Shown: positions 32,051-40,833 of the stretch, piece by piece
How positions within the stretch are numbered: position 1 is the first letter of the stretch
How the letters are laid out: each line of letters starts with the position of its first letter
NCBI GenBank assembly: GCA_019285715.1
Contig: CP079108.1
Location: 945,001-1,009,000 of the forward strand
DNA: 64,000 nucleotides
From: Sphingosinicellaceae bacterium
GTDB lineage: Bacteria; Pseudomonadota; Alphaproteobacteria; Sphingomonadales; Sphingomonadaceae
Reading direction: 5' to 3'
Notes under the pieces: model-generated
What the model saw: only the letters and a program-made list of their open reading frames with translations
Database searches by the model: none
Told to the model about the DNA's origin: nothing
Position numbers and translations under genes: made by a program

Positions 32051-34303
32051 TCAGTACGCCGCGGTCAGGGCAACGCCGACGGTGCGCGGGCGGATGATAC
32101 CGGTTCCGACGGCACCTGCCGGGCGCAGGTTGAAGCCGTTCGCGGTGCGCGGACTTACCGAGACGATGCCGCCGCTGTCGGTCAGGTTCTTGGCGTAGGC
32201 CTCGAGCGTGAAGCGGCCGAAATCGACGCCGGCGCGCAGGTCGACCACCTCGTAGGAAGGCACGCGGGGCTGGGAGCGACCGCTGATCGGCGTGTAGGTG
32301 GTGTCGAAGTTGGCATACTGGCGCGACAGCAGTCGCACCGACGCGCCAGCGAACGCTTTGACGGCTTCGCTCAGGTTCCAAGTGTAGTCGCCGTTGGCGC
32401 TGACACTGATTTTCGGCGAGAATGGCAGTGGGTCGCCGCGCAGGCCGCCGACGATGGCGGGCGCATCCTGCGTCAGCTTAGCGTCGGTGTAAGCGCCATT
32501 GACCGAGAAGACGAGGCCGGGGGCTGGACGTGCGGTGGCGGTGAACTCGGCACCTTCACTCCGCGCCTTGCCGGCGTTGGTGTTGACGCCGAAGCCGTTG
32601 ATGACCGCCAGCAACTGGATCCTGCTCCAGTCGATGTAGAAGCCCGAGACCTCCAACGAGAAGCTGTTGTCGGCGGTCTGCCCCTTGAAGCCGGCCTCGT
32701 AGCTGATCACCGTGTCGGGGCCGAAATCGCGCGGCGTGCCGGCCGGCGCCCCGGGTGCGAGCGCGTTGGGGCCGCCTGGACGATAACCCTTGGCGACGCG
32801 CGCATAGAGCGACGCGTCAGGGGTCAGCTTGAACTTCGGTGCGACCGAGTAGGTGAACACGTTATCGCTCGAACGCGAGATCGGGAGCACGTTGGTGCCG
32901 CCCGCCAGCGCCCCCGCCGTGGTCTGCGCGGCGCGCTGCTTGTTGTGGCTGTAGCGGCCGCCGAGGTCGACATCGAAGCGGTCGCCGAGATGGACGGTGA
33001 CATTGCCGAAGCCGGCGATCTCCTCGTAGCGCGACCGCAGATTGACGTCGGCGAGCAGCGGCAGACCTGCGACGGGCGTAAGCGTGCCCGGGTTCACCGC
33101 ATTATATTGCTGAGAGATCAGCGCCTTCTCGTGCGTATAATAGGCGCCGGCGACGATATCCAGGAAGCTGATCCGGTTGCCCGACGACAGGCGCAGTTCC
33201 TGATCGTACTTCTCGTTGTTCGTGCGCTGGCTAAGGAACAGGTTGTTGGGCGTCCCGAAGACGGCGGCGATCAGCGGACTGAGGTTGGCGCTGAAGTCCT
33301 CACGCCGGGATTGCTTCTGGGTGCTGTAACCGCTCGCCGAAGTCAGGTCGGCGAAACCGAGATCGACGTTCGCGGTGCCGGTGTAGACGCGGTAGCGGAT
33401 GTCTCTGAACTGCGGCACGAACTGAGATACGGTGTCGCCGCCGTAGAGCTGCCTGAGGGTCAGTGGATCGGCGTCGACCACGGTCGGCGCGTTGACGTCG
33501 ATGTTCTGCGCGATCGCCGTCAGGCGGAAGGAGGCGCGGTCCGAGGGCTTGAACAGCAACGATGCGCGACCGCCGTAGGTGCGGTCGCCGTTGATGTTCT
33601 TCTGGACGTTCGAGCCGCCCGTGCCGATCGAATCGATGAACCCTCCGTCCTTGCGGTAGAAGCCCGAAGCACGCACCGCCAACGTGTCGCCCAGCGGCAC
33701 GTTGACGACGGCATTGCCGTAGTAGCCGATCTGGCCGCCGCTGACCGTCTCGACACCGGCGCGGCCGCGCACCACGAGCTTGTCGGTCTGCGGGGCGTTT
33801 GTGACGAACTTGAGCAGGCCGCCGAGGGAATTGGCCCCGTACAGCGTGCCCTGCGGGCCGCGCAGGATTTCGATCTGCGCGATGTCGAAGGTGTCGAAGT
33901 CGCCCGCCAGCGTCGCACCGTTGGCAAGACCGGTGCTCGACCCGAACGGCACCTCGTCGACGTAGACCGCGACCGTGGAGGCGACGCCGCCGGTGTTGAT
34001 GCCGCGGAGGATCAGGCGCGCCTCACCGGGGTTCGACTGGTTGATCTGCAGGCCGGGGACGTTCTTCAGGTAGTCGCCGAACGTCACCGCCTGCTGGCGT
34101 TCAAGCGTTGCGCCCGTGATCACCGAGACCGACTGGGGGACGTCGATCAGCGCCTGATTGCGCTTCTGCGCCGTGACGATGATGTCCTCGCCGGTTGCCA
34201 CGGAATTCGCGTCCGCCTGACCGATCACGGCTTGGGCATGCCCAGCACCCGCGATCGCAACCGAGCCGACCGAAGCCATCAACAGGCTGCGTATGCTGAT
34301 CAT
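32051..34303 (-). CDS. TonB-dependent outer-membrane receptor
   Basis: A 750-aa receptor with a signal peptide ending near GAGHAQA, a TonB-box-like EDIIVTAQKR, a plug domain (QALIDVPQSVSVITGATL to FDIAQIEILRGPQGTLYGANSLGG) and a 22-strand-type barrel ending in a C-terminal aromatic residue (VGVALTAAY). ATG 34303 has GGAG at 8 nt. It takes up a substrate too large for porins, here probably D-amino-acid-containing peptides or peptidoglycan fragments, judging only from the operon. A TTGGGAC-N6-GTC element lies about 80 bp upstream, so it likely has its own promoter under the XRE-cupin regulator. Confidence 0.92.
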   Translation of the reverse strand: MISIRSLLMASVGSVAIAGAGHAQAVIGQADANSVATGEDIIVTAQKRNQALIDVPQSVSVITGATLERQQAVTFGDYLKNVPGLQINQSNPGEARLILRGINTGGVASTVAVYVDEVPFGSSTGLANGATLAGDFDTFDIAQIEILRGPQGTLYGANSLGGLLKFVTNAPQTDKLVVRGRAGVETVSGGQIGYYGNAVVNVPLGDTLAVRASGFYRKDGGFIDSIGTGGSNVQKNINGDRTYGGRASLLFKPSDRASFRLTAIAQNIDVNAPTVVDADPLTLRQLYGGDTVSQFVPQFRDIRYRVYTGTANVDLGFADLTSASGYSTQKQSRREDFSANLSPLIAAVFGTPNNLFLSQRTNNEKYDQELRLSSGNRISFLDIVAGAYYTHEKALISQQYNAVNPGTLTPVAGLPLLADVNLRSRYEEIAGFGNVTVHLGDRFDVDLGGRYSHNKQRAAQTTAGALAGGTNVLPISRSSDNVFTYSVAPKFKLTPDASLYARVAKGYRPGGPNALAPGAPAGTPRDFGPDTVISYEAGFKGQTADNSFSLEVSGFYIDWSRIQLLAVINGFGVNTNAGKARSEGAEFTATARPAPGLVFSVNGAYTDAKLTQDAPAIVGGLRGDPLPFSPKISVSANGDYTWNLSEAVKAFAGASVRLLSRQYANFDTTYTPISGRSQPRVPSYEVVDLRAGVDFGRFTLEAYAKNLTDSGGIVSVSPRTANGFNLRPAGAVGTGIIRPRTVGVALTAAY

Positions 34304-34380
34304 CAGGATTCTCCGTTCGTGCACGTGCCGGACCCCGACGCGGACATGTTGGCAGCGTGAACCTAGTCACGCCTATACAA

Positions 34381-34396
34381 GACAATATTGTCCCAA
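34381..34396 (-). promoter_or_regulatory. Putative XRE-cupin operator upstream of the TonB gene
   Basis: On the minus strand this reads TTGGGAC-AATATT-GTC, matching the arm and spacing of the stronger dyad at 38764-38783 (TTGGGAC-N6-GTCCCAA). It also contains a perfect 12-bp palindrome GACAATATTGTC. It sits in the 104-bp gap between the POT transporter and the TonB receptor gene. Confidence 0.5.
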
Positions 34397-34407
34397 TTCG
34401 AGAACTG

Positions 34408-35682
34408 TCAATCGGATTTCGCAGCAGGTTCTTTTTCGTCGCCGGGTGTTGCCAGATTGTGCAGGACGAGCGCTGAGGCCACGGCCAGTGCCGCCAGCAG
34501 AGCAAAGAAGACGGGTGGCGCCATCCGGCTCCACAAGCTGCCGACCAGACCGGCGCTGAGGCTGCCGGTGAAGGTGATGAGGAACCAGGCCGCGACGGTG
34601 GTCGCACCAAGTTGCGGTGGCGCCAGGCGGGCGAAGAGGCCGAGCCCGGTGGGCAGAATGAAAAGCTCTCCCACGGTGAAGATCATGAAGAACGTGACCA
34701 GCCAGGGCCATCCGGCGCGCTCGCCCGGATTGACCCACGCGACGAGCGCGAGAAGTCCATACGCGGCGGCGACAACCAGCGCGCCGGTCGCCATGCGGCG
34801 CGTGGCACGTGGCTCCGGCCGCAGCAGTGCGCGTTGGCGCCACCACGCCAACAGAAAAGGGGTCAGCAGCATTACGAACAGGGGATTGAGGGACTGGAAC
34901 CAGGTCATCGGGATGAGCCACCCCGCGACGGAGCGGTCGATGCCGGTGTCGGCCCAGAGCGCGACGGTGTTGCCCACCTGCTCGTAGGCCGAACGGAACA
35001 GCGTCACCGCGACGCCGACCCCGATCAGCAACAGCACGGTCCGGCGGTCGAGGCCCCCGGCGGCTACGCTCGAAGCTATGCGGCGCGGCGTCGGCGGCGG
35101 CAGGTAGCGCTGACCCGACAGGTAGATGATCAGGCCGCCGAGCATCCCGAACCCGGCGATCGCAAAGCCGTAATGCCAGCCGTAGATCTCGCCCACGGTC
35201 CCGCAGATCAACGGCGCGAGGAACCCCCCGATGTTAATCCCGACGTAGTAGACGTTGAACGCCCAGCCGCGGCGCGGGTCGTCGCGTCGGTATAGTTCGC
35301 CGACCTGGGCCGGCAGGCTGGGAAGGAACAGGCCGTTACCGACCGCGATGGTCGTCAATGCGACGTAGAACAGCGGTTCGAACGCCATCATGAAGTGGCC
35401 CGCCGCCATGATCATCGCACCGGCGATGACGGCGCGACGCTGGCCCAGCCAGCGGTCGGCGATCTGACCGCCGATGATCGGCGTGAAGTAGGCGGTCGCG
35501 GTGTAGGCGCCGTAGATGAACGAGGCGTTCGCTTGCCCGATCATCAGCTGCTTGGTCATGTAGTAGACCAGCAGCGCCCGCATTCCGTAGTAGGAGAACT
35601 GCTCCCACATGTTGGTCAGGAACAGCACTGTCAGCCCGCGCGGCTGACCGAACCACGCCGGCTCGGCGGCCGTGCTAGCCAC
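34408..35682 (-). CDS. POT/PTR2-family peptide transporter
   Basis: A 424-aa MFS-type proton-coupled oligopeptide transporter with about 12 membrane helices. The family signature is at the first helix: NMWEQFSYYGMRALLVYY. FIYGAYTATAYFTPIIGGQIADRWLGQRR covers helix 2-3 with the motif-A-like loop, and FNVYYVGINIGGFLAPLI matches the FYxxINxGS signature with changes. A GTG start at 35682 overlaps the stop of the epimerase gene by 8 nt. The usual E-x-x-E-R/K motif is reduced to WEQF, as in several sphingomonad members. Likely imports di- or tripeptides released by the operon's hydrolases. Confidence 0.85.
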   Translation of the reverse strand: MASTAAEPAWFGQPRGLTVLFLTNMWEQFSYYGMRALLVYYMTKQLMIGQANASFIYGAYTATAYFTPIIGGQIADRWLGQRRAVIAGAMIMAAGHFMMAFEPLFYVALTTIAVGNGLFLPSLPAQVGELYRRDDPRRGWAFNVYYVGINIGGFLAPLICGTVGEIYGWHYGFAIAGFGMLGGLIIYLSGQRYLPPPTPRRIASSVAAGGLDRRTVLLLIGVGVAVTLFRSAYEQVGNTVALWADTGIDRSVAGWLIPMTWFQSLNPLFVMLLTPFLLAWWRQRALLRPEPRATRRMATGALVVAAAYGLLALVAWVNPGERAGWPWLVTFFMIFTVGELFILPTGLGLFARLAPPQLGATTVAAWFLITFTGSLSAGLVGSLWSRMAPPVFFALLAALAVASALVLHNLATPGDEKEPAAKSD

Positions 35683-36664
35683 CCCAGACCTGCGGGCCCG
35701 ACCAGATGCGGCCGCTCGAGTAGGTGACGCTCGACCCCAGGTCGTTAGAAATGAAGGTAGGTCCGTCCAGGTCCACCAGGTCGCACGATTGGCCGAGCAC
35801 GAACGCCGGGGCCATCGCCAGGCCGGTCCCGACCATGCAGCCGACCATGACGCCCATGCCTTGCCGTCGCGCAGCAGCCGCCATCGCAAGGCCCTCGGTG
35901 AGCCCGCCGCACTTGTCGAGCTTGATGTTGACCACGTCGAAGCGGCCAGCCGCCGTCTCGATATCGGCACCTGTCAGCAGGCTCTCATCGCCCGCAATCG
36001 GTATCGGCGAGCGGTAGCCGTCGAGGTCGGCCTCGCTGCCACGGCGCAGCGGCTGCTCGAGCAGCGCCACCCCGTGCTTGACCAGCCCTGCGACCAGTCG
36101 GTCGAGTTCGCTTCGCACGAAGCCCTGATTGCCGTCGACGCCGATCCAGACGTCGGGCCGCGCGGTGCGGATCGCCGCCACGCGGGTCAGGTCGAGATCG
36201 ATGTCGCCGGTGAGCTTGACCTTGATCGAGCGAGCCTCGGCGTAGCGCCGTGCGCGCGCCGCCATCGCGTCGGGCTCGTCGGCACCAATGGTGAAGGTCG
36301 TTCGCAGCGGGCGCGGTGGGTCGAGACCGGCGAGCTCCCACACCGGCACATCGGCATGCGCCGCCTCGAGCTCCCACAAGGCACAGTCCACGGCGTTGCG
36401 CGCGCCGCCGGCCGGCATCAGACACAGCAGTTCCGTCCGGCTAGGCCGAGCTTGGATCAGCGCCCGCGCCGCCTCGATCTGAGCCAGCATGTTCGGGACG
36501 TCGTCGCCTAGGAAATAGGCACCGCCTCCTTCTCCACGACCGCGGTGCCCGCCATCCGACAGCGTGACGCGAACCACGTCCCAGGTCTCGAACACGTATC
36601 CCGAGATCCGGAACGGCTCCTTTAGGCGCAATGTCTCGGTGGCGACTTCGAGCAGCAGGCCCAT
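35675..36664 (-). CDS. Enolase-superfamily dipeptide epimerase, DgcA-like
   Basis: A 329-aa member of the muconate lactonising enzyme subgroup. The barrel carries the acid/base lysines in SIKVKLTGD and NIKLDKCGG, and the metal ligands Asp in GVDGNQGF, Glu in LLEQPL and Asp in AGDESL. Dipeptide epimerases invert L-Ala-D/L-Glu type peptides; DgcA members racemise N-acetyl-D-glutamate. The presence of a DUF1611 gene in the same operon favours an N-acyl-D-amino acid racemase role. ATG 36664 shares one base with the stop of the upstream serine hydrolase (TGATG), so translation is coupled. Confidence 0.87.
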   Translation of the reverse strand: MGLLLEVATETLRLKEPFRISGYVFETWDVVRVTLSDGGHRGRGEGGGAYFLGDDVPNMLAQIEAARALIQARPSRTELLCLMPAGGARNAVDCALWELEAAHADVPVWELAGLDPPRPLRTTFTIGADEPDAMAARARRYAEARSIKVKLTGDIDLDLTRVAAIRTARPDVWIGVDGNQGFVRSELDRLVAGLVKHGVALLEQPLRRGSEADLDGYRSPIPIAGDESLLTGADIETAAGRFDVVNIKLDKCGGLTEGLAMAAAARRQGMGVMVGCMVGTGLAMAPAFVLGQSCDLVDLDGPTFISNDLGSSVTYSSGRIWSGPQVWGG

Positions 36665-38694
36665 CAGTAGTTGACCGTCATCGCCATGAGATTGAACGTT
36701 ACGGCGACGTAGAGAACCACCAGCGCCGACGCGAACACCAGTACGGCCCACAGCTTGCGCATCCAGCCGCGATGGTCGGTCAGGGCGATCCACAGGTTCC
36801 CGCCGCTGACCAGCACCATGCCGACGAAGACGACGGCGCCGGCGATCTGCAGCACCCAGAGCAGCGGATCATACCCTGCCGTCCCGCCGGACGCACTGAG
36901 GATCGCGGTCGCGACACCGAACCAGCCCGCGACCAGCAGGACGGCCAGGGCTGCGGTCAGCTGCGTCGCCCGCCGGGCACGCAGCGCCGGGCCCGTGATG
37001 GTCAAGGGCACCTTCAGGTTGCGCCGGACGATCCAGGCGATGGGCCAGAACAGCGCGGTGAGGAGCATCACGCCAAGGCCGACGGCGAGCGTAGGTACCA
37101 GCCACGTCGCCGAGCGGCTCGCGGGGACGGGATCGAACACTTCGAACGGTGCTGCTAGATCGAAGCTCCAGCGCACGACCTTGCCGTTCTCGACCTTCGC
37201 GGCGATGCGGTCGTGGCCGTCGACATTCCGCCATACGAACGGTGCGATCTCGACCCAGTGCCGTGGCCGTCCGGCGGCGTTGACGACGCTCGGTATGATC
37301 AGTTCGCCTTTCGGCCCCGCCGCGATCGTCGTCTGGCCGCCGAGCCAGTATATCGCCGACAGGAACGACGATTCCGGGCGTCGGCTGGCGATCCAGTTGC
37401 CGGCCATCATCCGGACATGCTCCGCCGCCGTCTTGGCGTCGACCCGGCCGTCTGGCGGTGCGACATCGGGAAAATACCGGTCCGCGAAATCCTCGAAAAT
37501 CGCGGTCCGCAACGCCTGTACCGCTGCCGCCTTTCCCGAGCCGTTGAACGAGACGTAGAAGCCTACTCCGTCTTTCATGAACAGGTGCAGCGACGTGTGG
37601 AACGCCGAGGTGTCGCCGAGGTGGCCGATGACCTCGCGCCCGTTGATGTTGGTCTCGAAGAAGCCCAGCTCCATGCGGTTGAGCGGCGGCACCAGCGACC
37701 GCGGATCGACCCGCGACAGCGGGCTGTCGTGCATCATGTCGGCGGTGGCGGGCTGGAGGATGCGCTGTCCGTCAAGCTCGCCGCGCTGCAAGTGGGCCAG
37801 CATGAAGCGCGCCATGTCGGTGCCGGTTGCGGACGCCGAGCCTGCCGGCGCCGGGCCGATGAACTCGAAGCCCTTGGGCTCGCCGGGCTTGGGATATCCC
37901 GTGGCCATCTGGGCCGCGAGCGCGGCCGGCAGCGGTTGGCGGAACGTCGCATTGCGCATTCCGAGCGGCTGGAAGATGTGATGCTCGAGGTAGGTGTCGA
38001 AGTCCTCGTGGGAAACGCGCTGGACGATGTAGGCGGCGAGCGCCGTCGCCCAGTTGGAGTAGGCCGGCGTCGTGCCGGGCGCGAATATGCGGGTCGGCGT
38101 CCACCGCTTCAGATAGGCGCCGAGCGCCGGATTCTCGGCACCGTCATAGGTGATGATGCCCTTTGCCGCCTCCTCGAAGCCGCCGGTGTGGGTCATCAGC
38201 TGCCGCATGGTCACCGGCCTGCCGTCGAGCGGCGGAATCCTGAAGTCGAGGTAGGTGTCGACATCGGCGTCGAGGTCGAGCTTGTGCTGCTCGACGAGCT
38301 GCATCACCGCGGTCCAGGTGAACAGCTTCGAAACCGATCCCGGCCGGAACAGGGTGCGCTCCGGATCGACCGGTGTTCGCTTCTCGGCATCGGCGAACCC
38401 GAAACCGCGCGCGCTCAGGAGCTTGCCGTCCTTGACGACCGCGACGACCGCTCCGGGTATGTCGGCACTGCGCAGGGCATAGGGCATGTAGCCCTCGAGC
38501 CACGTATCGACATCAGCCTTGGTCAGCTCTCGCCCCGACGTGGCCGTCGGAGCGCGCGCCGGTAGCGTCGACGCGGCGGCCTGCGACGCGGGCGCGAGCG
38601 CGGGCTTGAGCGACGGGGCCGGGGCTCCGCCATCCTGCGCCTGAACCGCCCCGCTCGCGAACAGAGCCGCGACCAGTATCGATTTCAACTTCAT
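36664..38694 (-). CDS. Serine hydrolase with C-terminal membrane helices, first gene of the D-amino-acid operon
   Basis: A 676-aa beta-lactamase-family protein with a signal peptide (ILVAALFASGAVQAQ) and an Ala/Pro-rich linker. The hydrolase (about 70-400) has SxxK in RPGSVSKLFTW and YxN in TPAYSNWATAL. After a DUF-like beta domain, four or five hydrophobic segments (about 540-676) anchor it in the inner membrane with the catalytic domain outside. GAGGA lies 7 nt before the ATG. The operator-like dyad at 38764 lies 70 bp upstream. It may cleave D-Ala-containing peptides at the cell surface; the substrate is inferred. Confidence 0.85.
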   Translation of the reverse strand: MKLKSILVAALFASGAVQAQDGGAPAPSLKPALAPASQAAASTLPARAPTATSGRELTKADVDTWLEGYMPYALRSADIPGAVVAVVKDGKLLSARGFGFADAEKRTPVDPERTLFRPGSVSKLFTWTAVMQLVEQHKLDLDADVDTYLDFRIPPLDGRPVTMRQLMTHTGGFEEAAKGIITYDGAENPALGAYLKRWTPTRIFAPGTTPAYSNWATALAAYIVQRVSHEDFDTYLEHHIFQPLGMRNATFRQPLPAALAAQMATGYPKPGEPKGFEFIGPAPAGSASATGTDMARFMLAHLQRGELDGQRILQPATADMMHDSPLSRVDPRSLVPPLNRMELGFFETNINGREVIGHLGDTSAFHTSLHLFMKDGVGFYVSFNGSGKAAAVQALRTAIFEDFADRYFPDVAPPDGRVDAKTAAEHVRMMAGNWIASRRPESSFLSAIYWLGGQTTIAAGPKGELIIPSVVNAAGRPRHWVEIAPFVWRNVDGHDRIAAKVENGKVVRWSFDLAAPFEVFDPVPASRSATWLVPTLAVGLGVMLLTALFWPIAWIVRRNLKVPLTITGPALRARRATQLTAALAVLLVAGWFGVATAILSASGGTAGYDPLLWVLQIAGAVVFVGMVLVSGGNLWIALTDHRGWMRKLWAVLVFASALVVLYVAVTFNLMAMTVNY

Positions 38695-38763
38695 GGCCTG
38701 TCCTCGTGTGCCGGGATTGCTCCGCTACGGTTCAAGGGATAAGCTGGGCCTCTCTTGCTCCGA

Positions 38764-38783
38764 TTGGGACGGTGTGGTCCCAA
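38764..38783. promoter_or_regulatory. Dyad TTGGGAC-N6-GTCCCAA between the operon and its regulator
   Basis: Perfect 7-bp arms around GGTGTG in the 124-bp divergent region. It lies 35 bp before the XRE-cupin ATG and 70 bp before the first operon gene. Probable operator of the regulator encoded next to it. Confidence 0.65.
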
Positions 38784-38818
38784 ATGGAAAAACCGTCAAC
38801 CAGGATGCTCGCTGAACC

Positions 38819-39499
38819 ATGTCCGCTGCTGCCCCGACACTCGGCGCACTGCTGCGCAATCTCCGCAGCCGCGAGGGCTGGACCCTGAAGGAGATGAGCG
38901 CGAAGAGCGGCATCCCGGTCTCGACTCTGTCGAAGGTCGAGCATGACCGACTGACGCTGACGTACGACAAACTCTATCTTCTCAGTCAGCGGCTCGGCTT
39001 GCGCATGTCGGAACTGTTCGCAGAGCCCGCCGAGGACGCGGTGCCGACGGTCACCGCCCGCCGCAGCATCGGGACGCTCGAGCATGCGGTGCGGGTCGAA
39101 ACGCAGAACTACGACTACTTCTATCTCTGCACGGAGCTGCGTCGGAAGCGCATGATTCCGGTGGTCACCAGGATCAGGGCCAAGACTGCGGAGCAGTTCG
39201 GTGACCTCGTCCATCATGCCGGCGAGGAGTACATCTACGTGTTGGAAGGGCGGGTGGTGGTCAACACGGACTTCTACGATCCGGTCATCCTCACGCCCGG
39301 GCAGTCCATCTACATCGATTCGACCATGGGCCACGCCTATCTGGCGGCAGATGGCTGCGACGAGGCCACCGTGCTTGGCATCATGTCGAGCGCGGACGAA
39401 GACCTGATGCTCTCGCTGATGACGCGACATGAAGAGCAGCAGGTGACCCGTGCGGCTCCGGTTCCGACCAGGGCCAGGCCGAAGGCCGGCGACGGCTGA
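38819..39499 (+). CDS. XRE-cupin transcriptional regulator
   Basis: A 226-aa two-domain regulator. The HTH (about residues 8-62) has LLRNLRSREGWTLKEMSAKS and STLSKVEHDRLTLTYDKLY. The C-terminal cupin (about 110-200) has EQFGDLVHHAGEEYIYVLEG and ILTPGQSIYIDSTMGHAYLA, where the His and Glu residues could bind a metal or ligand. Such regulators often sense an amino acid or its acyl derivative. It is divergent from the eight-gene operon, and the TTGGGAC-N6-GTC sites in front of the operon and the TonB gene are its likely targets. Confidence 0.88.
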   Translation: MSAAAPTLGALLRNLRSREGWTLKEMSAKSGIPVSTLSKVEHDRLTLTYDKLYLLSQRLGLRMSELFAEPAEDAVPTVTARRSIGTLEHAVRVETQNYDYFYLCTELRRKRMIPVVTRIRAKTAEQFGDLVHHAGEEYIYVLEGRVVVNTDFYDPVILTPGQSIYIDSTMGHAYLAADGCDEATVLGIMSSADEDLMLSLMTRHEEQQVTRAAPVPTRARPKAGDG

Positions 39500-39685
39500 A
39501 CCACGATGACGCCCCGGAGGCCCGCACTGGGTAGCCCCTACGCCGGCGGCACCGTTGCGATCCTCGCGGTCGACCCGGCCACCGGATCACCGGCGGCAGA
39601 GATCACCACCTGGCCGGCGAACGACGCTTAATTGCGCCGCGCTCCGCTAGGACGGGTGTGGCGAGTTGTGACGTGGCTCCGCCCG

Positions 39686-40267
39686 TCACGCCAATAGACC
39701 GGCGGCCAATCTCCGAAACACCTCTATCGCCTTTGGCAGAGCTGTTCGCGGCTCATCATCCGCCGCGACCCACAGAGCTGCGTTCAAGGCGGCGCCACTG
39801 AGGAGGCGGGCGGCCGCCGCGGCATCCACCCGGCGGATGACACTTTCCGAGATGAGCTTGTCGACGGCCTGCTTCGTCATTTCCAGGCAGGTATTCTGGC
39901 TCGGCCAGCGGGAGGGATCGCCAAGGAACGCCGGGCCGTCCAGAAGCACGATGCGTCGTACTTCCGGATCAAGCGCCATCTCGATGTAGGCCTCCCCTTC
40001 CGCGAGTAGGGCTTCCCAGCCGGTTACCGCCGCCGCTCCTGCCGCCCGCGCGCGCTCAGCCATCTCGCCGTCCACCTGCGCGACGACGGCGGCGAGCAGC
40101 CCCGTCTTGCCACCGAAGTTGTGGTAGAGCGCCCCCCGCGTAAGCCCAACCTGCGCGGTGAGTTCATCCATCGACGCCCCGGCGAAGCCCTTCTCGGCGA
40201 ACGCCCCGCGTGCGGCCGAGATCAGCTTGGCACGGTTCTCCTCCACCGTGTCGATGCGGCGTTTCAA
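39686..40267 (-). CDS. TetR/AcrR-family repressor
   Basis: A 193-aa repressor. The N-terminal HTH is typical: AKLISAARGAFAEKGFAGAS, then VGLTRGALYHNFGGKTGLL. The C-terminal ligand domain contains EAYIEMALDPEVRRIVLLDGP, characteristic of the TetR_C group with a conserved DGPA segment. It is divergent from a RidA-family gene. Twin palindromes covering the probable promoter between them (40308-40353) are the likely operators, giving autoregulation plus control of ridA. The ligand is unknown. Confidence 0.9.
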   Translation of the reverse strand: MKRRIDTVEENRAKLISAARGAFAEKGFAGASMDELTAQVGLTRGALYHNFGGKTGLLAAVVAQVDGEMAERARAAGAAAVTGWEALLAEGEAYIEMALDPEVRRIVLLDGPAFLGDPSRWPSQNTCLEMTKQAVDKLISESVIRRVDAAAAARLLSGAALNAALWVAADDEPRTALPKAIEVFRRLAAGLLA

Positions 40268-40307
40268 GACCGTGGCGCCTCGACATCAGGCAGCGATCGG
40301 CAAGCAT

Positions 40308-40353
40308 TTGACATACGCCTCGTATGTTCAGTATTTGCCATACGTGACGTATA
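40308..40353. promoter_or_regulatory. Twin TetR operators overlapping a promoter
   Basis: Site 1 at 40311-40327 is ACATACG-CCT-CGTATGT (perfect 7-bp arms). Site 2 at 40339-40353 is CATACG-TGA-CGTATA (one mismatch). Their centres are 27 bp apart. A TTGACA at 40308-40313 overlaps site 1 and would be the -35 of a promoter reading towards the RidA gene. Confidence 0.65.
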
Positions 40354-40434
40354 TGAGCCTGTTCGTCGCCAAGCAACCGCTTGGCGTCGGCGACAGGCTC
40401 GGCCGCCATCGAGCGGCGAGAGAGGATCCAACAC

Positions 40435-40833
40435 ATGAAGCAACGCGATGCGATCTTTCCGGCGTCCCGGCACGCCCTCTACGAGGCGCACGGCTATTCC
40501 GCGGCGATCCGCTCCGACGACCTCCTGTTCGTCTCCGGGCAGGTCGGCAGCCGTGACGACGGCTCGCCCGAGTCCGACTTCGCCGGCCAGGTCCGATTGG
40601 CCTTCGCCAACCTGGAAGCCACGCTTTCGGCCGGAGGATGCGGGTTCGACGATATCGTCGACGTGATGACGTTCCATACCAATCCGGAAGAACAGTTTGA
40701 GACGATCATGGCCGTGAAGGCTGAGGTGTTCGGGGAGCCGCCGTATCCGACCTGGACCGCGATCGGCGTCAACTGGCTCGCCGGTTTCGACTTCGAGATC
40801 AAGGTGATCGCCCGTATTCCGACGCGGAGCTAG
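40435..40833 (+). CDS. RidA/YjgF-family protein
   Basis: A 132-aa RidA-like protein: YSAAIRSDDLLFVSGQVGSR, then FAGQVRLAFANLEATLSAGGC and VDVMTFHTNPEEQF, ending PTWTAIGVNWLAGFDFEIKVIA. The Arg that binds the substrate carboxylate in true RidA is replaced near the end by the GVNWLAG segment, so it may not be an imine deaminase but another subgroup. GAGAGGA precedes ATG 40435 by 8-9 nt. It is divergent from, and probably repressed by, the TetR protein. Confidence 0.85.
   Translation: MKQRDAIFPASRHALYEAHGYSAAIRSDDLLFVSGQVGSRDDGSPESDFAGQVRLAFANLEATLSAGGCGFDDIVDVMTFHTNPEEQFETIMAVKAEVFGEPPYPTWTAIGVNWLAGFDFEIKVIARIPTRS

Noticed and set aside
31112-34360. A plus-strand open frame of more than 1000 codons
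   Set aside because: It is antisense to the well-supported DgcN-like and TonB genes and has no domain of its own; long antisense frames are expected in GC-rich DNA with this codon usage.
39506-39631. A 41-codon plus-strand frame after the XRE-cupin gene
   Set aside because: No ribosome site, no recognisable motif, and it ends before a convergent gene; probably chance.
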